Assembly (NCBI GenBank): GCA_028533045.1
Contig: JAQQAP010000037.1
Span: 186,001 to 250,000, forward strand
Source: Spirochaetales bacterium
Lineage (GTDB): Bacteria > Spirochaetota > Spirochaetia > DSM-2461
DNA length: 64,000 nucleotides
Direction of reading: 5' to 3'
Of the stretch, positions 63,971 through 64,000 are shown piece after piece; position 1 is the first letter of the stretch, and each line of letters starts with the position of its first letter. Under the pieces are notes generated by a model. That model had not been told where the DNA came from, did no database searches, and saw only the letters and a program-made list of their open reading frames with translations. Position numbers and translations under genes: made by a program.

Positions 63971-64000
63971 GACTTAAATTTAACTTAAGCTAAGGATTTC

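Overview
The window looks like a spirochaete chromosome, probably a free-living marine or sediment member of the Spirochaetales. The evidence is a riboflavin ABC uptake operon of the treponemal Rfu type behind an FMN riboswitch, several lipoproteins with relaxed lipoboxes, a flagellar fliS locus, an oxygen-defence flavodiiron protein, and a large alginate-lyase-type surface enzyme. No rRNA or other taxonomic marker is present, so this is inference. By eye, base composition is roughly balanced over most of the window and distinctly AT-rich from about 23.0 to 27.2 kb.

Layout. 1-1676 (minus): a TrpG/PabA-type amidotransferase cut by the window edge and a membrane PilZ protein. 1829-11056 (plus): sppA, an HtrA-type protease, uvrB, an SH3 lipoprotein and hrpA in one tight run. 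11176-15915: a 1176-residue multidomain polysaccharide lyase lipoprotein with its own promoter and terminator, then a propeller-like lipoprotein. 15873-22413: a regulatory module. A sigma-54-type response regulator and a TetR protein form a leftward operon. Facing it across 230 bp are an outer-membrane-like protein and a 1224-residue Ig/cadherin-repeat lipoprotein. Between them lie a perfect 35-bp palindrome and a consensus -24/-12 sigma-54 promoter. 22428-27350: a tRNA-Arg(CCG) gene with promoter and terminator, followed by an AT-rich accessory stretch. It holds a decapitated VOC gene, a nucleosidase, a frameshifted Nudix gene, a HAD phosphatase, a zinc-ribbon protein, another Nudix gene, a membrane protein, and a GC-rich, strongly structured element.

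27354-32817: galE, then the FMN riboswitch and rfuABCD. 32885-38514: Na/Pi cotransporter, FecR-PEGA protein, glycerophosphodiesterase, PIN-PhoH ATPase and small proteins. 38552-45690: a propeller/deacetylase-like secreted protein, fliS, polA, coaE and a SPOR protein. 45687-54408: cysE, a KamA-type radical SAM protein, Nudix enzymes, dinB, a HIT protein, an ArsC-like protein, a WalJ-type hydrolase, rbgA and DAHP synthase. 54412-57911 (minus): a HEAT-like protein, xseA, xseB and prfA. 57962-63011: a metallo-beta-lactamase/cyclic-nucleotide-binding fusion, manA, a DUF188 protein and a flavodiiron protein. 63017-63970 (minus): a GH18-like secreted protein.

Working together. The best candidate for an undescribed system is the module at 16.5-22.4 kb. 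A response regulator of the NtrC type sits beside what looks like its own operator and a sigma-54 promoter driving a two-gene surface operon. A second window-wide pattern is a -10-like hexamer exactly 6 nt before the start codon of seven genes, and 7 nt before two more, mostly without a good Shine-Dalgarno sequence. This suggests leaderless transcription. The 22.5-27.2 kb stretch looks like a decaying accessory region next to a tRNA gene.
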